A DNA stretch of 64,000 nucleotides from Phragmitibacter sp965284365 (GTDB taxonomy: Bacteria; Verrucomicrobiota; Verrucomicrobiia; Verrucomicrobiales; Verrucomicrobiaceae): assembly GCA_965284365.1 (NCBI GenBank), contig OZ260079.1, positions 6,138,001 through 6,202,000 on the forward strand. Direction: 5' to 3'. The notes below the pieces were generated by a model. The model was not told the DNA's origin. It saw only the letters and a program-made list of their open reading frames with translations, and did not search any database. This document shows, one piece after another, positions 1 to 8,883 of this stretch. Positions within the stretch are counted from its first letter, which is position 1; every line of letters starts with the position of its first letter. Made by a program: the position numbers and the translations under genes.

Positions 1-848
1 GCATGCAGGGTGGGTGCAGTGTTTTGTTGGTTAGCAGGTCGGAAGGCGAGGCCGCCGCCCGCGTGTGGGCAGCCGGGGAACTCCCAATGGAAGGTGCCCG
101 CAGGCACACTGGCAGGCCAGGTCTTCCCTTGGTCGGTCGTGACGGAGACGGCCATGTCTCGCGGAGATTTGTCGCGGTAGAGGATGGCGGTGGCGCCGTC
201 GGGAGCAGTGGCGAGGGCATTCCAGCAGCACTCGCAGGTTTCCGCATCCGGCGTGGTATTGGCGGACCACGTTTTGCCTTGGTCGGTGGAGCGAGCATAA
301 CGCAGGCCGCGCTTTTCACCGCGTGTGTCCAGCCAGGTTAGGGAGAAAGCGCCGTCTTTATCCGCGATGATATCGAGGAAGCCATGGCCCGTGGTGCTGC
401 CGTCATCAGCGGGATTCGGCCCGGGTGTCCAGGTTTTGCCACCGTCATGCGACAGCGCTGTGGCCATGGGACCACCGCCGTAGGCATCTGTGCCGGGAGT
501 CATCCAGACGGCGATGACGTGATCGCCGGACGCGGCGATTTGCGGGTCCATGCCGCGCATGGCGCCATGTGCGGGCGGCTGGCCAGCGCCGACGATTACC
601 GACGCAGTCCAGGACTTTCCGGAATCCGCGGAGCCACTGTATTTGAGAACCGGGTGCGGGCTCTTGCCATCGCCATAATCCGCCGTGAGCACATGCAGAC
701 GGGCGCCCTTCGCATCTCCATCTGCATAAACATCCAGGGATCCGATGCCGAGAGACTTGCCCCCTCCATCATGCGCGCTCGCGGGATGAACGTGATTACC
801 TGCCAGGGACACGCCCAACATAAGACCAATACCAACGAGCACACGCAT
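1..848 (-). CDS. Asp-box (BNR) sialidase-like exported protein, 3' end cut by window
   Basis: The reading frame stays open from an ATG at 848 down to the left edge, giving about 282 residues without a stop, so the C-terminus lies outside the window. It begins with a likely signal peptide (roughly residues 1-25, ending PASA). Four Asp-box motifs of the form S/T-x-D-x-G-K-x-W are visible near residues 73, 133, 187 and 237 (SADSGKSW, SHDGGKTW, STDQGKTW, TTDQGKTW), the hallmark of BNR/sialidase beta-propellers. A cysteine cluster CECC lies near 205-208, as seen in many sialidase-like proteins of environmental bacteria. True sialidase activity is not shown, since the arginine triad cannot be judged from the fragment. 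The fold is well supported; the substrate is unknown. Confidence 0.8.
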   Translation of the reverse strand, partial: MRVLVGIGLMLGVSLAGNHVHPASAHDGGGKSLGIGSLDVYADGDAKGARLHVLTADYGDGKSPHPVLKYSGSADSGKSWTASVIVGAGQPPAHGAMRGMDPQIAASGDHVIAVWMTPGTDAYGGGPMATALSHDGGKTWTPGPNPADDGSTTGHGFLDIIADKDGAFSLTWLDTRGEKRGLRYARSTDQGKTWSANTTPDAETCECCWNALATAPDGATAILYRDKSPRDMAVSVTTDQGKTWPASVPAGTFHWEFPGCPHAGGGLAFRPANQQNTAPTLH

Positions 849-937
849 AATGGAGAAAGCAAAAGGGATGAAGAAAAAATTTCAGTCTGAATTCGGATGT
901 AAGACCGATGAAAAATCAGAGTCGTGCCGGATAGGTC

Positions 938-1035
938 GCCCCTTCAGGGCTTGATGATTTTTTTGATGAACTTACCTGGGGCGACGCTCGATGCTCTCGC
1001 TTGCCCCAGGCTACAATGGGCCGCGCCGTTGGCGC
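938..1035. repeat. REP-like triple-hairpin element
   Basis: Three consecutive inverted repeats stand in the intergenic space: GCCC/GGGC at 938-950, CCTGGGGC/GCCCCAGG at 975-982 and 1003-1010, and GCGCC-GTT-GGCGC at 1023-1035. The order and spacing match the three-hairpin arrays that flank the transposase gene near 34 kb, although the sequence has diverged. It is read here as a non-autonomous member of the same intergenic repeat class. No gene is convincing between 849 and 1257. Confidence 0.6.
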
Positions 1036-1257
1036 TCATGAGTGGACGTACTAGCCAAGCAAAGTGGTCATGACATCGAGACGATGATGATGATGGATAA
1101 ACCATCGATCCACTGGCCAAATCCGCCAAAGCATCTTGCTGTTGGTACAGCTTTAGCTTAAGAGAGAGTCAGCGAGCTCGCATCATGGGACATCGGTAAT
1201 GATGCCTCAGACCGGGTCGGTCAGTCAGTCATGCCAGTTCCAGTTCATGCTGGAGCG

Positions 1258-1659
1258 TCAGGCCGCTCGCGGCGGTGGCAGCGGTGGAGCTGCGCGTCCC
1301 GTGGCGGTAAGCCTCACGGGGTCACTGAAAGATAGGACGTGGCGCTCCACTTTCCATCCCACGTCAGGAATCACGGAAGGATCGAGTGGACGCATCCAGG
1401 AGGAAGCCATTTCAAACTTGGCGGCAGGCAGGGCCCCCTGATTCTGTTGCTCCTCGTTTTTGCCTTTGGTGATCTTGAGACACATCGAGCACGGATGCTC
1501 TCCGTCAAAAGTCTCCTTCACAGCGGTGATCACATCGCTTTGTTGGGAGTAATCCCGCAACATCTGCGCCCAAGCCACTACCTGCAATACCCCCCAATGC
1601 CCGCCCGCAAGGTGGAGGGCGGCCAGAAGGTAGAAGGTTGCGCGGAGGAAGCGTTTCAC
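1258..1659 (-). CDS. Uncharacterised membrane-anchored or exported protein with HPCxMC motif
   Basis: A 133-residue protein with an N-terminal hydrophobic segment (about residues 5-30), which is a signal peptide or a membrane anchor. After it comes a conserved-looking motif, GEHPCSMCLKI, near residues 53-63. The Cys-x-x-Cys pair next to a histidine suggests metal or thiol chemistry, perhaps copper-related, but this is inference. The rest is polar, with an Arg/Pro-rich tail. Similar short proteins with this motif occur in Verrucomicrobia as hypotheticals, to my recollection. It stands alone, with no clear operon partner. Confidence 0.6.
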   Translation of the reverse strand: MKRFLRATFYLLAALHLAGGHWGVLQVVAWAQMLRDYSQQSDVITAVKETFDGEHPCSMCLKITKGKNEEQQNQGALPAAKFEMASSWMRPLDPSVIPDVGWKVERHVLSFSDPVRLTATGRAAPPLPPPRAA

Positions 1660-1832
1660 CAGTAGCGAAATGCTAAAGCATGAGAGGGCCGGGCGTCAAT
1701 GATGGAGTTTTAGTGCTGGCTCGGCTCAGTCTCATTCCGTCACAATTCCGGGTGGTTATCGCAAAAAGTATCCAAACCGATTTTCAAACGTAAGGTGGAG
1801 TGAAGAAACGAAACTCCCGCATACACACAACT

Positions 1833-2264
1833 ATGAACACGATGACCAACGGCAAGACGCACAGCATGACGATCGGCTACCTGCTGTGGATCTTCGGATT
1901 TACGGGCTCGCACCGGTTTTACTTCGGGAAACCCGTAAGCGGCGTCATTTGGTTTTTGACGCTTGGGTTGCTCGGCGTTGGCTGGATCATTGACCTTTTC
2001 CTCATTCCCGGCATGGACCGGCAGGCGGATCAAAAATACACGCCTGGTCCGATCGATTATTCCGTGGCGTGGCTCCTGCACACTTTTCTTGGTGTCTTTG
2101 GCCTGCACCGTTTTTACATGGGCAAGTGGGTCACGGGTGTGATCTGGCTGTGCACGGGCGGTGTGTTCCTCATCGGCTGGCTCGTGGACTTTTGCACGCT
2201 GAACGCGCAGGTGGACGAGGAGAACCAGAAGCGGAACGCGGGGCTGGCGGTGGCATTGCGGTGA
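1833..2264 (+). CDS. TM2 domain-containing membrane protein
   Basis: A membrane protein of about 143 residues with two tandem TM2-type units. Each has a hydrophobic pair around a turn with the signature G-x-H-R-F-Y (GSHRFYFGKPVSGVIW near residue 25 and GLHRFYMGKWVTGVIW near residue 90). TM2 proteins are small two-helix membrane proteins of unclear role, and having two copies in one chain is less common. The ATG at 1833 is preferred over a GTG at 1800, because the segment between them is polar and unlike the family. No operon partner is seen. Confidence 0.8.
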   Translation: MNTMTNGKTHSMTIGYLLWIFGFTGSHRFYFGKPVSGVIWFLTLGLLGVGWIIDLFLIPGMDRQADQKYTPGPIDYSVAWLLHTFLGVFGLHRFYMGKWVTGVIWLCTGGVFLIGWLVDFCTLNAQVDEENQKRNAGLAVALR

Positions 2265-2305
2265 GTTAGGCCTTTTTTTGCATGGCTATTCACAGCGGTC
2301 AAACG

Positions 2306-2848
2306 CTAGCCACCTTTGTGGGGAGGAGCATTCTGCATGTTCTCAGACAGCTTTTTCAGTTCATACCTAGCGAGAAGACGCGACATGTGATCGGCGTTGT
2401 CTGCTGAATTTGTCCAAAAATCCATGATGTCTCCTTCCCAGTTGTAGAGGATCGTTTGACGATCGGGTAGATAGAGATAGGAGGACCATCCAAAGTCAGT
2501 CCCGATAGAAAAGGCCGCGATCGCCTTATCTCTCTCATCGAGTTCAAAAAGGTGCCCAGACGCCTCGTTCAGAGGGCGTGTCTCACCTTCCGCCAGACGA
2601 GTCTGATCGATCAGTGCCATTTCGTGAGGCCGATAGGTAGACCAGTCGGTGAAAGCGATTAGACTCGGTTGATCTACTCCAAACAATTCCAGATAGTCCG
2701 AAATGAAACATAGCAGACTCCCGAAGTGCTTGGGCGGATAAAACTGTTTGTAATAAGTGGGAGAGGAGGAGCTATAGCGGTACGGATCTTTCGGGACCGA
2801 CCAGTCGGTGAGCAACTGAGATTGTTCAGTTTCCGTCAGGCATTTCAT
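2306..2848 (-). CDS. Hypothetical soluble protein
   Basis: A 180-residue protein, rich in aromatic and acidic residues, without a signal peptide or membrane segment. It looks like a small globular alpha/beta protein, with aromatic motifs such as DFGWSSYLYL and YNWEGDIMDFW. In general character it resembles the SMI1/KNR4-like or immunity-type proteins scattered in bacterial genomes, but I cannot assign a family. It is divergent from the VOC gene that starts at 2890. The stop and reading frame are clean. Confidence 0.6.
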   Translation of the reverse strand: MKCLTETEQSQLLTDWSVPKDPYRYSSSSPTYYKQFYPPKHFGSLLCFISDYLELFGVDQPSLIAFTDWSTYRPHEMALIDQTRLAEGETRPLNEASGHLFELDERDKAIAAFSIGTDFGWSSYLYLPDRQTILYNWEGDIMDFWTNSADNADHMSRLLARYELKKLSENMQNAPPHKGG

Positions 2849-2889
2849 TTGAGCTAATTTGATGGCCGTATAGGAGTATACCTATCAAC

Positions 2890-3279
2890 ATGGAAAAAGT
2901 CACTGGCATCGGCGGATTCTTCTTCCGCAGCAAGAACTCGGAAGCCCTGGATGATTGGTATGAGCAGCACCTCGGCATCCGGAAGGTGGGCAAGGAGTAT
3001 GAAGACGGGTCCTGGTGGCAGGACGAAGGGCCCACGGTCTTTGCGTCTGAACCCCAGGATTCCACAGGCATGGGTGGAGATCAGTATGCCTGGCGGATCA
3101 ACTTTCGGGTGCGCGATCTCGATGCCATGGTGGCGCAACTGCGGGCTGCAGGCATCGCTGTGGAGGTGGATGCGACGGTCTACCCGAACGGACGTTTCGC
3201 GCATCTTCATGATCCCGATGGGAATCCGATTGAACTATGGCAGGCGGATGGGACGGATGCGACAAGGCCTGCGAATTAA
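2890..3279 (+). CDS. VOC family (glyoxalase/bleomycin resistance-like) protein
   Basis: A 129-residue single-domain protein of the vicinal oxygen chelate fold. The typical ends of the two beta-alpha-beta-beta-beta modules are visible: an opening GIGGFFFRSKN...WYEQHLGI and a closing FAHLHDPDGNPIELWQ, whose glutamate is the usual last metal ligand. The length is normal for the family. Members include glyoxalases, dioxygenases and resistance proteins, and the substrate cannot be read from the sequence. The gene stands alone. Confidence 0.85.
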   Translation: MEKVTGIGGFFFRSKNSEALDDWYEQHLGIRKVGKEYEDGSWWQDEGPTVFASEPQDSTGMGGDQYAWRINFRVRDLDAMVAQLRAAGIAVEVDATVYPNGRFAHLHDPDGNPIELWQADGTDATRPAN

Positions 3280-3384
3280 TGATGGCAACGCAACCGGGTC
3301 CGGATGTTTTGTCATGTCCCAACTGGCTGCAGACTAACAAAGGTGCTTTTCCAGCCGCCGGCAGAGTGGTATTGTGAGGCTCCA

Positions 3385-4047
3385 ATGATCCCCTCATGGC
3401 TTGGATATGCAGTGGATAAACATCTTGCTAGAAGATGTTGTCTCCTGATCTTGGGATCATTGGCCATCGCACTGCTCTTGACCCGTGCTCATGCAGATAC
3501 CGAAAAGCCGAATTCCACCGGGATACAGGCGCGTCTGGATAGTGGAGATCTTTCTGTAATTCCGGACATCGCCAAGCTACAGCCGCCACGGCTGGCCATT
3601 CTCGCACTCAGAAACATCATTCACCAAGCACGTTGTAGTCCTCAGGACCCAAAAAATTCCGGATTAACTGAAGAAGCCGCACGCTGCCTCGTCACCGTTC
3701 CCGGACATGCTCGATACAGTGCGGACACCATCGAGACGGCCCGGAAGGCGGGCGAAGATGCCGATTACGATCAAGTTCGGGCTCGTGAGTTCTGGTTTCT
3801 TGGTTGGCTGAAGAGTGAAGAGACGATTCTGGTGTTGTGTAGTTATCTTAGTGATGATGCCTATAGAATTCCTCCCCGAGGGGCGGACTATAGTTTTGGC
3901 CCGCCGAATTCCATCTTAGCCGCCAGTGCTTTGGGAGCGTTACGCCTTCCAGATGCACCCGTAACCTCAAGGGATCCGGTCGCTTATAACATTGATCATG
4001 TGAAGCTCTGGAGAGAGTGGTGGGCGAAGAGACAGAAGAAGGAGTAG
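3385..4047 (+). CDS. Exported hypothetical protein
   Basis: About 220 residues, starting at the ATG at 3385. This start is chosen because it leads directly into a hydrophobic signal segment (CCLLILGSLAIALLLTRAHA). A longer in-frame ORF exists upstream but lacks signal character. The mature part is alpha-helical in character, with short hydrophobic repeats (LAILALRNII, ILVLCSYL, ILAASALGAL) that could be HEAT-like, and ends in a basic tail. No catalytic motif is recognised. It precedes radC by about 100 bases, with no sign of co-transcription. Confidence 0.65.
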   Translation: MIPSWLGYAVDKHLARRCCLLILGSLAIALLLTRAHADTEKPNSTGIQARLDSGDLSVIPDIAKLQPPRLAILALRNIIHQARCSPQDPKNSGLTEEAARCLVTVPGHARYSADTIETARKAGEDADYDQVRAREFWFLGWLKSEETILVLCSYLSDDAYRIPPRGADYSFGPPNSILAASALGALRLPDAPVTSRDPVAYNIDHVKLWREWWAKRQKKE

Positions 4048-4143
4048 GTGAAAATCACTATCGTCGAGGTGACCCGAACCTTCGCTAACCTGATTCTCAT
4101 ACATCCACTTGACCGTTTGCGCGATGCAGCGTGAAATGCGCTC

Positions 4144-5001
4144 ATGCCTTCTGACCCTGCTCAGGCTTTAGATGGAACTCCAAATCCCAGCCCCGACCCG
4201 GATCTAGATTCACTCTCCGATCCTGCATCCCTCTCCCCTTCCCTGCCTTCATCAATATCGCCATCATCCTCTAAGCCTTCGCCGCTCGCGTCCTCCCAAC
4301 CACTCGGCACGCGCATCCATGATCTGCCGGAAGACGACCGTCCCCGCGAGCGCATGCTGGAGCAAGGCGCGGGCGCGCTGACCAACGCGGAGTTACTCGC
4401 CATTTTCATCAACACGGGATCAAAAGGCGAGAACGCCATTCAGATGGGGCAGCGCCTGCTGCGTGAGTTCGGCACGTTGCGGAATCTCTCCCGGCGCAGC
4501 GCCAAGGAACTTGTGCAGCAGTTCAAAGGTCTTGGTCCCGCGAAGGCCGCGCACATCGCAGCGGCGTTTGAGCTGGGTCGGCGTGCCTCCCAGGAAGAGG
4601 CCCGTGTGATACCGATGGATCAGCCGAAGCAGGTCTATCAATACTTGCATGAGGACATGGCTCGGCTCGGATATGAGACCGTGCGGCTGCTGGCGCTGAA
4701 TACCAAATGCTGCCTCATCCATGACGAAGTCATCTTCCAAGGATCGCTCAATGAGAGCACGGCGCATCCGCGCGAGATTCTGCGGGCGGCTATTGTGCAC
4801 CGGGCTCACGCCTTCATTCTGGCGCACAATCATCCCAGCGGTGATCCGCGCCCCAGTGAGGCCGACCGGCGTTTCACCCGGCGCATGCGGGAGGCCGCGG
4901 ACATCATGCAGATCCGCTTTCTGGATCATGTGATCATCGGGCTGCCTCGGGCAGAGGAGCTACCCTACTTCTCCTTTCGCGAGCATGGCCTGCTGGCGTG
5001 A
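4144..5001 (+). CDS. radC: RadC family JAB-domain protein
   Basis: A 285-residue protein with a Ser/Pro-rich low-complexity N-terminus (about 50 residues), then the RadC core. The core has an HhH-like UPF0758 N-domain (RERMLEQGAGALTNAELLAI ... KGLGPAKAAHI) and a C-terminal JAB/MPN domain carrying the metal motif HNHPSGDPRPSEAD near residues 226-240. RadC proteins were named for DNA repair, but their biochemical role is still unclear. The Ser/Pro/Asp N-terminal extension is longer than in the usual family of about 220-230 residues; an internal start is possible. Confidence 0.93.
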   Translation: MPSDPAQALDGTPNPSPDPDLDSLSDPASLSPSLPSSISPSSSKPSPLASSQPLGTRIHDLPEDDRPRERMLEQGAGALTNAELLAIFINTGSKGENAIQMGQRLLREFGTLRNLSRRSAKELVQQFKGLGPAKAAHIAAAFELGRRASQEEARVIPMDQPKQVYQYLHEDMARLGYETVRLLALNTKCCLIHDEVIFQGSLNESTAHPREILRAAIVHRAHAFILAHNHPSGDPRPSEADRRFTRRMREAADIMQIRFLDHVIIGLPRAEELPYFSFREHGLLA

Positions 5002-5087
5002 CTTACCATTCAGGGAAGCTGCCACCTATAAGTCCAATAGGTCCTACATGACCTATCCAAAACACCTGGCAATGGAGATAAACCACC

Positions 5088-6290
5088 CTACTCCCCCGCC
5101 CGCCCCGAGGCCGGAGTTTCAATGCGGAAGAGGTAATTGGCGGCCGTCCTTACAGGAGAAGTTCCCGTTAAAGGACTGCGCGAGGGCGGCTGGCATTTGC
5201 GGGCGTTGTTGAAGAAGTAAAGCTTACCGTCTTCACCGAAGCATAAGCCATCGGGCCAGAGCAGGCGGGGATCAGTCACCAGCGCCTGATACTGCCGGGC
5301 GCTGGCGTTGATCATGCCGATGGCTTTCCCGGACAGATCCGCGACGTAGATGTTCCCTTTATTGTCCAGCGTGATGCTGTCGCAGATGGGTTTGCCGGAA
5401 TAGACTTCCACCATCCCTGCGAGCAGATCGGGCGTGTGTTTTAGATTGCGGAGGTCTTCGGTCTTTACACGAAAAAGTTGCGGTGAGCGCAGGGGGCCGA
5501 AGTAGAGCCATTCCGCTTTTTTGTCCAGGGCGATGGGATTCACGCCGCCATCCGGATCGGCCACAGAGCCATCCAGTCGGATGGTGCGCAGGCTTTGACC
5601 ATCAATGACCAGATCGAGCCCAGCCTGGGGGATCACCGAGGGATGGCCCTGTAGAACGCGGCGCGCCAAACCCGTAGCGAGTTCCACCACAATAAGTGCC
5701 GCGTCCTCCCCACTGGCCGGATCAGCAATGTAGATGAAGCCATTCTCGGAATCCACCGCCAGATCGTCCAACAAGGAAGTGCGCAGAACGGCAGGAGGCG
5801 CGAGATTAATGACGCGATGCAGTTTCTGATGATCCGTGTCCCATGCCACGATTTTCGGTGGCAGTTCGCTGCGGCGGCCGTTGTCCACCATCCAGACAAT
5901 CCCTTTGGGATCGGTCTGCATGCCTTCCACGGCATCCAGCAGCAAGGATTCGCCAGCCGATGCCTGGCCAATCGTGGGTGTCGGGAAAGGGCTGGAGGCG
6001 CCGCTGGGATTGATCTGCACCACCCGATTCTGGGGTTTACCCTCAAAGCTTACGCTCAGGACGTATTGGCCACCGGGGATGATGGTGAGTCCCGCTGGCG
6101 GAAGAGGCAGCTGAAACAAGGCTTCCAGCTTCGGGGGCGCACCGAAGGCCGTTGCGCTCGTGCCAGACATCGCAAGTGCGAGCATGAGCCCCAATCCCAC
6201 TGCGAGAGTGGAAGCCACTGCGGGGATCCTGCCACAGGATGCTTCACTCTCCGTGGCAATGACTGCGGCGCGTGTTTTACCACGCATCAT
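5088..6290 (-). CDS. Exported MRJP/Yellow-like beta-propeller protein
   Basis: The family match is to the major royal jelly/Yellow-type proteins (L-dopachrome tautomerase-related). Blocks such as GMQTDPKGIVWMVDNG, LDDLAVD, YIADPASGEDAALIVVELATG and GVNPIALDKKAEWLYFGPL follow the usual order of that six-bladed propeller. The reading frame is open from 6362. I prefer the methionine at 6290, which places a hydrophobic signal segment (about VASTLAVGLGLMLALAMSG) near the start. Bacterial members probably bind a small ligand or sugar lactone outside the cytoplasm, and activity is not established. The gene converges on radC. Confidence 0.75.
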   Translation of the reverse strand: MMRGKTRAAVIATESEASCGRIPAVASTLAVGLGLMLALAMSGTSATAFGAPPKLEALFQLPLPPAGLTIIPGGQYVLSVSFEGKPQNRVVQINPSGASSPFPTPTIGQASAGESLLLDAVEGMQTDPKGIVWMVDNGRRSELPPKIVAWDTDHQKLHRVINLAPPAVLRTSLLDDLAVDSENGFIYIADPASGEDAALIVVELATGLARRVLQGHPSVIPQAGLDLVIDGQSLRTIRLDGSVADPDGGVNPIALDKKAEWLYFGPLRSPQLFRVKTEDLRNLKHTPDLLAGMVEVYSGKPICDSITLDNKGNIYVADLSGKAIGMINASARQYQALVTDPRLLWPDGLCFGEDGKLYFFNNARKCQPPSRSPLTGTSPVRTAANYLFRIETPASGRAGE

Positions 6291-6375
6291 TTTGTCTGCC
6301 GCCAGCCGCCATTGCATAATTCCAATGTGACGAGAGCACGCCGCGTGACAAGCTTCTTGCAATGAGCAGGAGCAA

Positions 6376-6762
6376 CTAATTCACAGGCACGCGCAGAGCG
6401 CGTGCCTGGACAAACGATCTTAAGCACAAGATCAAAAAGGCGAGGCAGATCAGCCCCATGCCACCCTGCGTCAGGGCTTTCAGCCAGAGCGACTCGTCTC
6501 CCCGAAAGTAGCCAAGTATGTTCGGCATTCCCATGAAGAGACCTGCTGCCGCGCCGAGCAGATTCAACAAAGCAGCTGCGTGCATGGCAGCGCGGCTCGC
6601 TGCATGGTTTTTCCGCGTGATGGCAGCCAGGAGCACCATGATGATGCCCACGGCGGCGGGAATCAGGGCAGTCATCACCTTGTTGCTGGCACCGGCCAGG
6701 AGGAAGGCGCCTATACCCAGGACGACCAGAACCGAGCCGAAGACAAGAGCAAGTCTGGCCAT
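6376..6762 (-). CDS. Small integral membrane protein
   Basis: 128 residues with four predicted membrane helices (about residues 3-25, 30-48, 60-80 and 95-115) and short loops. No family is recognised. It sits 30 bases downstream of the pseudopilin gene on the same strand, so it could be the last gene of the pilus/secretion operon, but nothing in the sequence ties it to secretion. The hydrophobic pattern and clean frame support a real gene. Confidence 0.65.
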   Translation of the reverse strand: MARLALVFGSVLVVLGIGAFLLAGASNKVMTALIPAAVGIIMVLLAAITRKNHAASRAAMHAAALLNLLGAAAGLFMGMPNILGYFRGDESLWLKALTQGGMGLICLAFLILCLRSFVQARALRVPVN

Positions 6763-6792
6763 GAAACACTCAAAGTTGTCAGCAGGAAAATC

Positions 6793-7452
6793 CTACCAGT
6801 TCTTGATCCACGTGCCAGTGATGGAAACATCATTGCGCGAATTCAAATCATACTTGGGAGGGGTCCCGGTCGGTAAATTCCCAAACGACCAGAGGTCATA
6901 GGTGGGGTTGACCGTAGTGGCGGAGCCCTGAATCGCCGCTTTTTCATACTGGAACGGGCGGGTAAAGCCATCCACCAGCATCCATTTTCCCGTCGACCCT
7001 GCGGAGACGCCGCCAGAATAAATTACCTGCTTGGGCAAGTCGTTGTTAACGCTGTTTTCCATTTCCTTTTCGTCAATCACGCCATCGGAGCCTTTGGCAG
7101 CTTCATCGCTGTCATCCATCTTGATCTGTTCGGAACCATCGCCCGTAATCGCCTGGTACAACGTCATCGCGGAGCCAGCACGGTAAGCGGAAAGTGACCC
7201 AGGACCCGATTCTTCAGGATTTGCAACCTCGGGATATTCCCCAAACTTCTCTTTATACTGTTCCAGACCGGTCTTGATCGCAGCCATGGTGCTGGTGGTT
7301 CGGCTGCGGGCGGAAGCCTGCTGGGCGTAAGTGAAGGCACCCATGGTCAGCGTCGCCAGGAGGGCAATGATGGCCATGACAACGAGCAATTCAATGAGCG
7401 TAAAGGCATTCCGACGCGAAGACAGCAGCCGGGCAGGGCGATGAGTTTTCAT
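6793..7452 (-). CDS. Type II secretion/type IV pilus pseudopilin (GspG-like)
   Basis: A 219-residue protein with a class III prepilin signal. A short basic leader (about 15 residues with RRNA) is followed by FTLIELLVVMAIIALLATL, with Glu at position 5 of the mature helix. The residue before the cleavage site is Ala rather than the usual Gly. The C-terminal part has the GspG-like pattern of a long helix (KTGLEQYKEKFGEYPE) and a final beta region (DLWSFG). An acidic patch (KMDDSDEAAKGSDGVIDEKEME) might bind calcium. It is last or next to last in the operon with pilB-like and pilC-like genes, and would be assembled by them in the inner membrane. Confidence 0.85.
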   Translation of the reverse strand: MKTHRPARLLSSRRNAFTLIELLVVMAIIALLATLTMGAFTYAQQASARSRTTSTMAAIKTGLEQYKEKFGEYPEVANPEESGPGSLSAYRAGSAMTLYQAITGDGSEQIKMDDSDEAAKGSDGVIDEKEMENSVNNDLPKQVIYSGGVSAGSTGKWMLVDGFTRPFQYEKAAIQGSATTVNPTYDLWSFGNLPTGTPPKYDLNSRNDVSITGTWIKNW

Positions 7453-7479
7453 AGCAAGGGGTTTCTCCGTAGCGAAGAT

Positions 7480-8763
7480 TTACTGCTGATTATTGATGCC
7501 TTGAATGATCTGAATGAGCGGCATGAACAGCGCCATGACGATGACACCGACGACCACAGCGAGCACCACGATCATGAGAGGCTCAAGCATGGAGGTGAGG
7601 GCGGAGACGGAGTTGTCTACTTCGTCTTCGTACACGTCCGCGACTTTGAGCAACATTTCAGGGAGCTGACCGGTTTCTTCACCCACGTCCACCATGCTGA
7701 TAACCATGGGTGGGAACACTTTGCTGGACTCCAGCGGCGTGACCATGCTTTCCCCTTCCTTGACGGCGTTGTGCACCTTGTCGATGGCATCGGAGACGAC
7801 CACGTTACCGGCGGTTTCACGGGTAATGTTAAGCGCCTGCAAGATCGGCACGCCGGAGGTTACCAGAGTGCCCAGCGTGCGAGTAAAACGGGAGATGGCA
7901 CTCTTCCGCTGCACGTCACCGAAGAGAGGCAGTTTCAGCTTCACCTGGTCAATAATACGCCGACCAGCCGCCGAGGATTTGAGCACCGTCCACCCGATGA
8001 AGATCGCGGCAATTCCGACGAGCATGATGAGGACGTTGTCCTGAATCCAGCGGCTGAACCCGATGACCGCCTTGGTCAGACCTGGCAGCTTGTCACGACT
8101 ACCCAGCATGTCTTCGAAGATCTTCTCGAACTTCGGCACGATCACCGTCATGAGGAAAATCATGATGCCGACAGCGATGACCATCACGATGATGGGATAC
8201 ACCATCGCCGCCACGATCTTGTTCTTCAGCTTCTGCGCCTTTTCCTGATACTCGGCAAGACGGTTGAGCACGAGTTCGAGCACCCCGCCCAGTTCCCCGG
8301 CTTTCACCATGTTGATGTAAAGCTTATTAAAAATGCGCGGATACTGCTGCAGGCTTTCGGAGAAGGTGCTGCCGGTCTGCACGGAATCTGCCAGCGTATC
8401 GATGGTACGCTTCATGATGGGGTGCGGTTCCTGGCGGCCCAAAACGGTAAGTCCACGGAGCAGAGGCAGACCGGAGTCGATCAGGGTCGCCAGCTGCCGG
8501 GTGAAGATCATGAGCGTCTTGCTGTTGACCTTCGCGGCGCCGGAGGCTTTGCCACCGGCTTTGGTCTTACCACGAGCGGTGGAGGCGGTGCGGACACGCT
8601 TTTTGATCGCGGCGGTATCGCCCTTACCTTCTTCGACCACTTGGGTGGGATAGAGCTGGCCGCGGCGAAGCTGCCCAATGGCATCGGCTTCGTTTGGAGC
8701 GTCAATTTCCCCGGCGGTTTCCTGACCATTCTGATCAAGGGCAATATAATGAAACTTCGGCAT
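7480..8763 (-). CDS. GspF/PilC inner-membrane platform protein
   Basis: 427 residues. It begins with an N-terminal segment of about 80-100 residues containing a basic, low-complexity Ala/Lys region. Two homologous T2SSF domains follow, opening with FTRQLATLIDSGLPLLRGL and FTRTLGTLVTSGVPILQAL. Hydrophobic membrane helices follow each domain (MVYPIIVMVIAVGIMIF and the C-terminal MIVVLAVVVGVIVMALF). The C-terminal QGINNQ is typical of the family. It forms the membrane platform that couples the ATPases to pseudopilin assembly. It lies 27 bases upstream of the pseudopilin and downstream of the two ATPase genes. Confidence 0.95.
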   Translation of the reverse strand: MPKFHYIALDQNGQETAGEIDAPNEADAIGQLRRGQLYPTQVVEEGKGDTAAIKKRVRTASTARGKTKAGGKASGAAKVNSKTLMIFTRQLATLIDSGLPLLRGLTVLGRQEPHPIMKRTIDTLADSVQTGSTFSESLQQYPRIFNKLYINMVKAGELGGVLELVLNRLAEYQEKAQKLKNKIVAAMVYPIIVMVIAVGIMIFLMTVIVPKFEKIFEDMLGSRDKLPGLTKAVIGFSRWIQDNVLIMLVGIAAIFIGWTVLKSSAAGRRIIDQVKLKLPLFGDVQRKSAISRFTRTLGTLVTSGVPILQALNITRETAGNVVVSDAIDKVHNAVKEGESMVTPLESSKVFPPMVISMVDVGEETGQLPEMLLKVADVYEDEVDNSVSALTSMLEPLMIVVLAVVVGVIVMALFMPLIQIIQGINNQQ

Positions 8764-8883
8764 GGCGATTTGTCTTCGGTATCGGAAAATGAAGGAATCT
8801 TACAGTGAGCTTACCTTTTCTGAAGCACGCTTGTCCATCCTGAAAAAGCGTCTATTTCAGGGAATTTGATCCCGGACACGGGA

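Noticed and set aside
384..890. Plus-strand ORF of 168 codons over the sialidase-like gene
   Set aside because: The minus strand carries four Asp-box motifs and a signal peptide in an unbroken frame.
944..1129. Minus-strand ORF of 61 codons
   Set aside because: It lies in the hairpin repeat and encodes an unlikely low-complexity peptide.
7441..8808. Long plus-strand ORF opposite the gspF gene (455 codons), with similar ones at 8866-10062 and 10632-11864
   Set aside because: His/Asp/Arg-rich shadows of the minus-strand pilus genes, which have clear family motifs.
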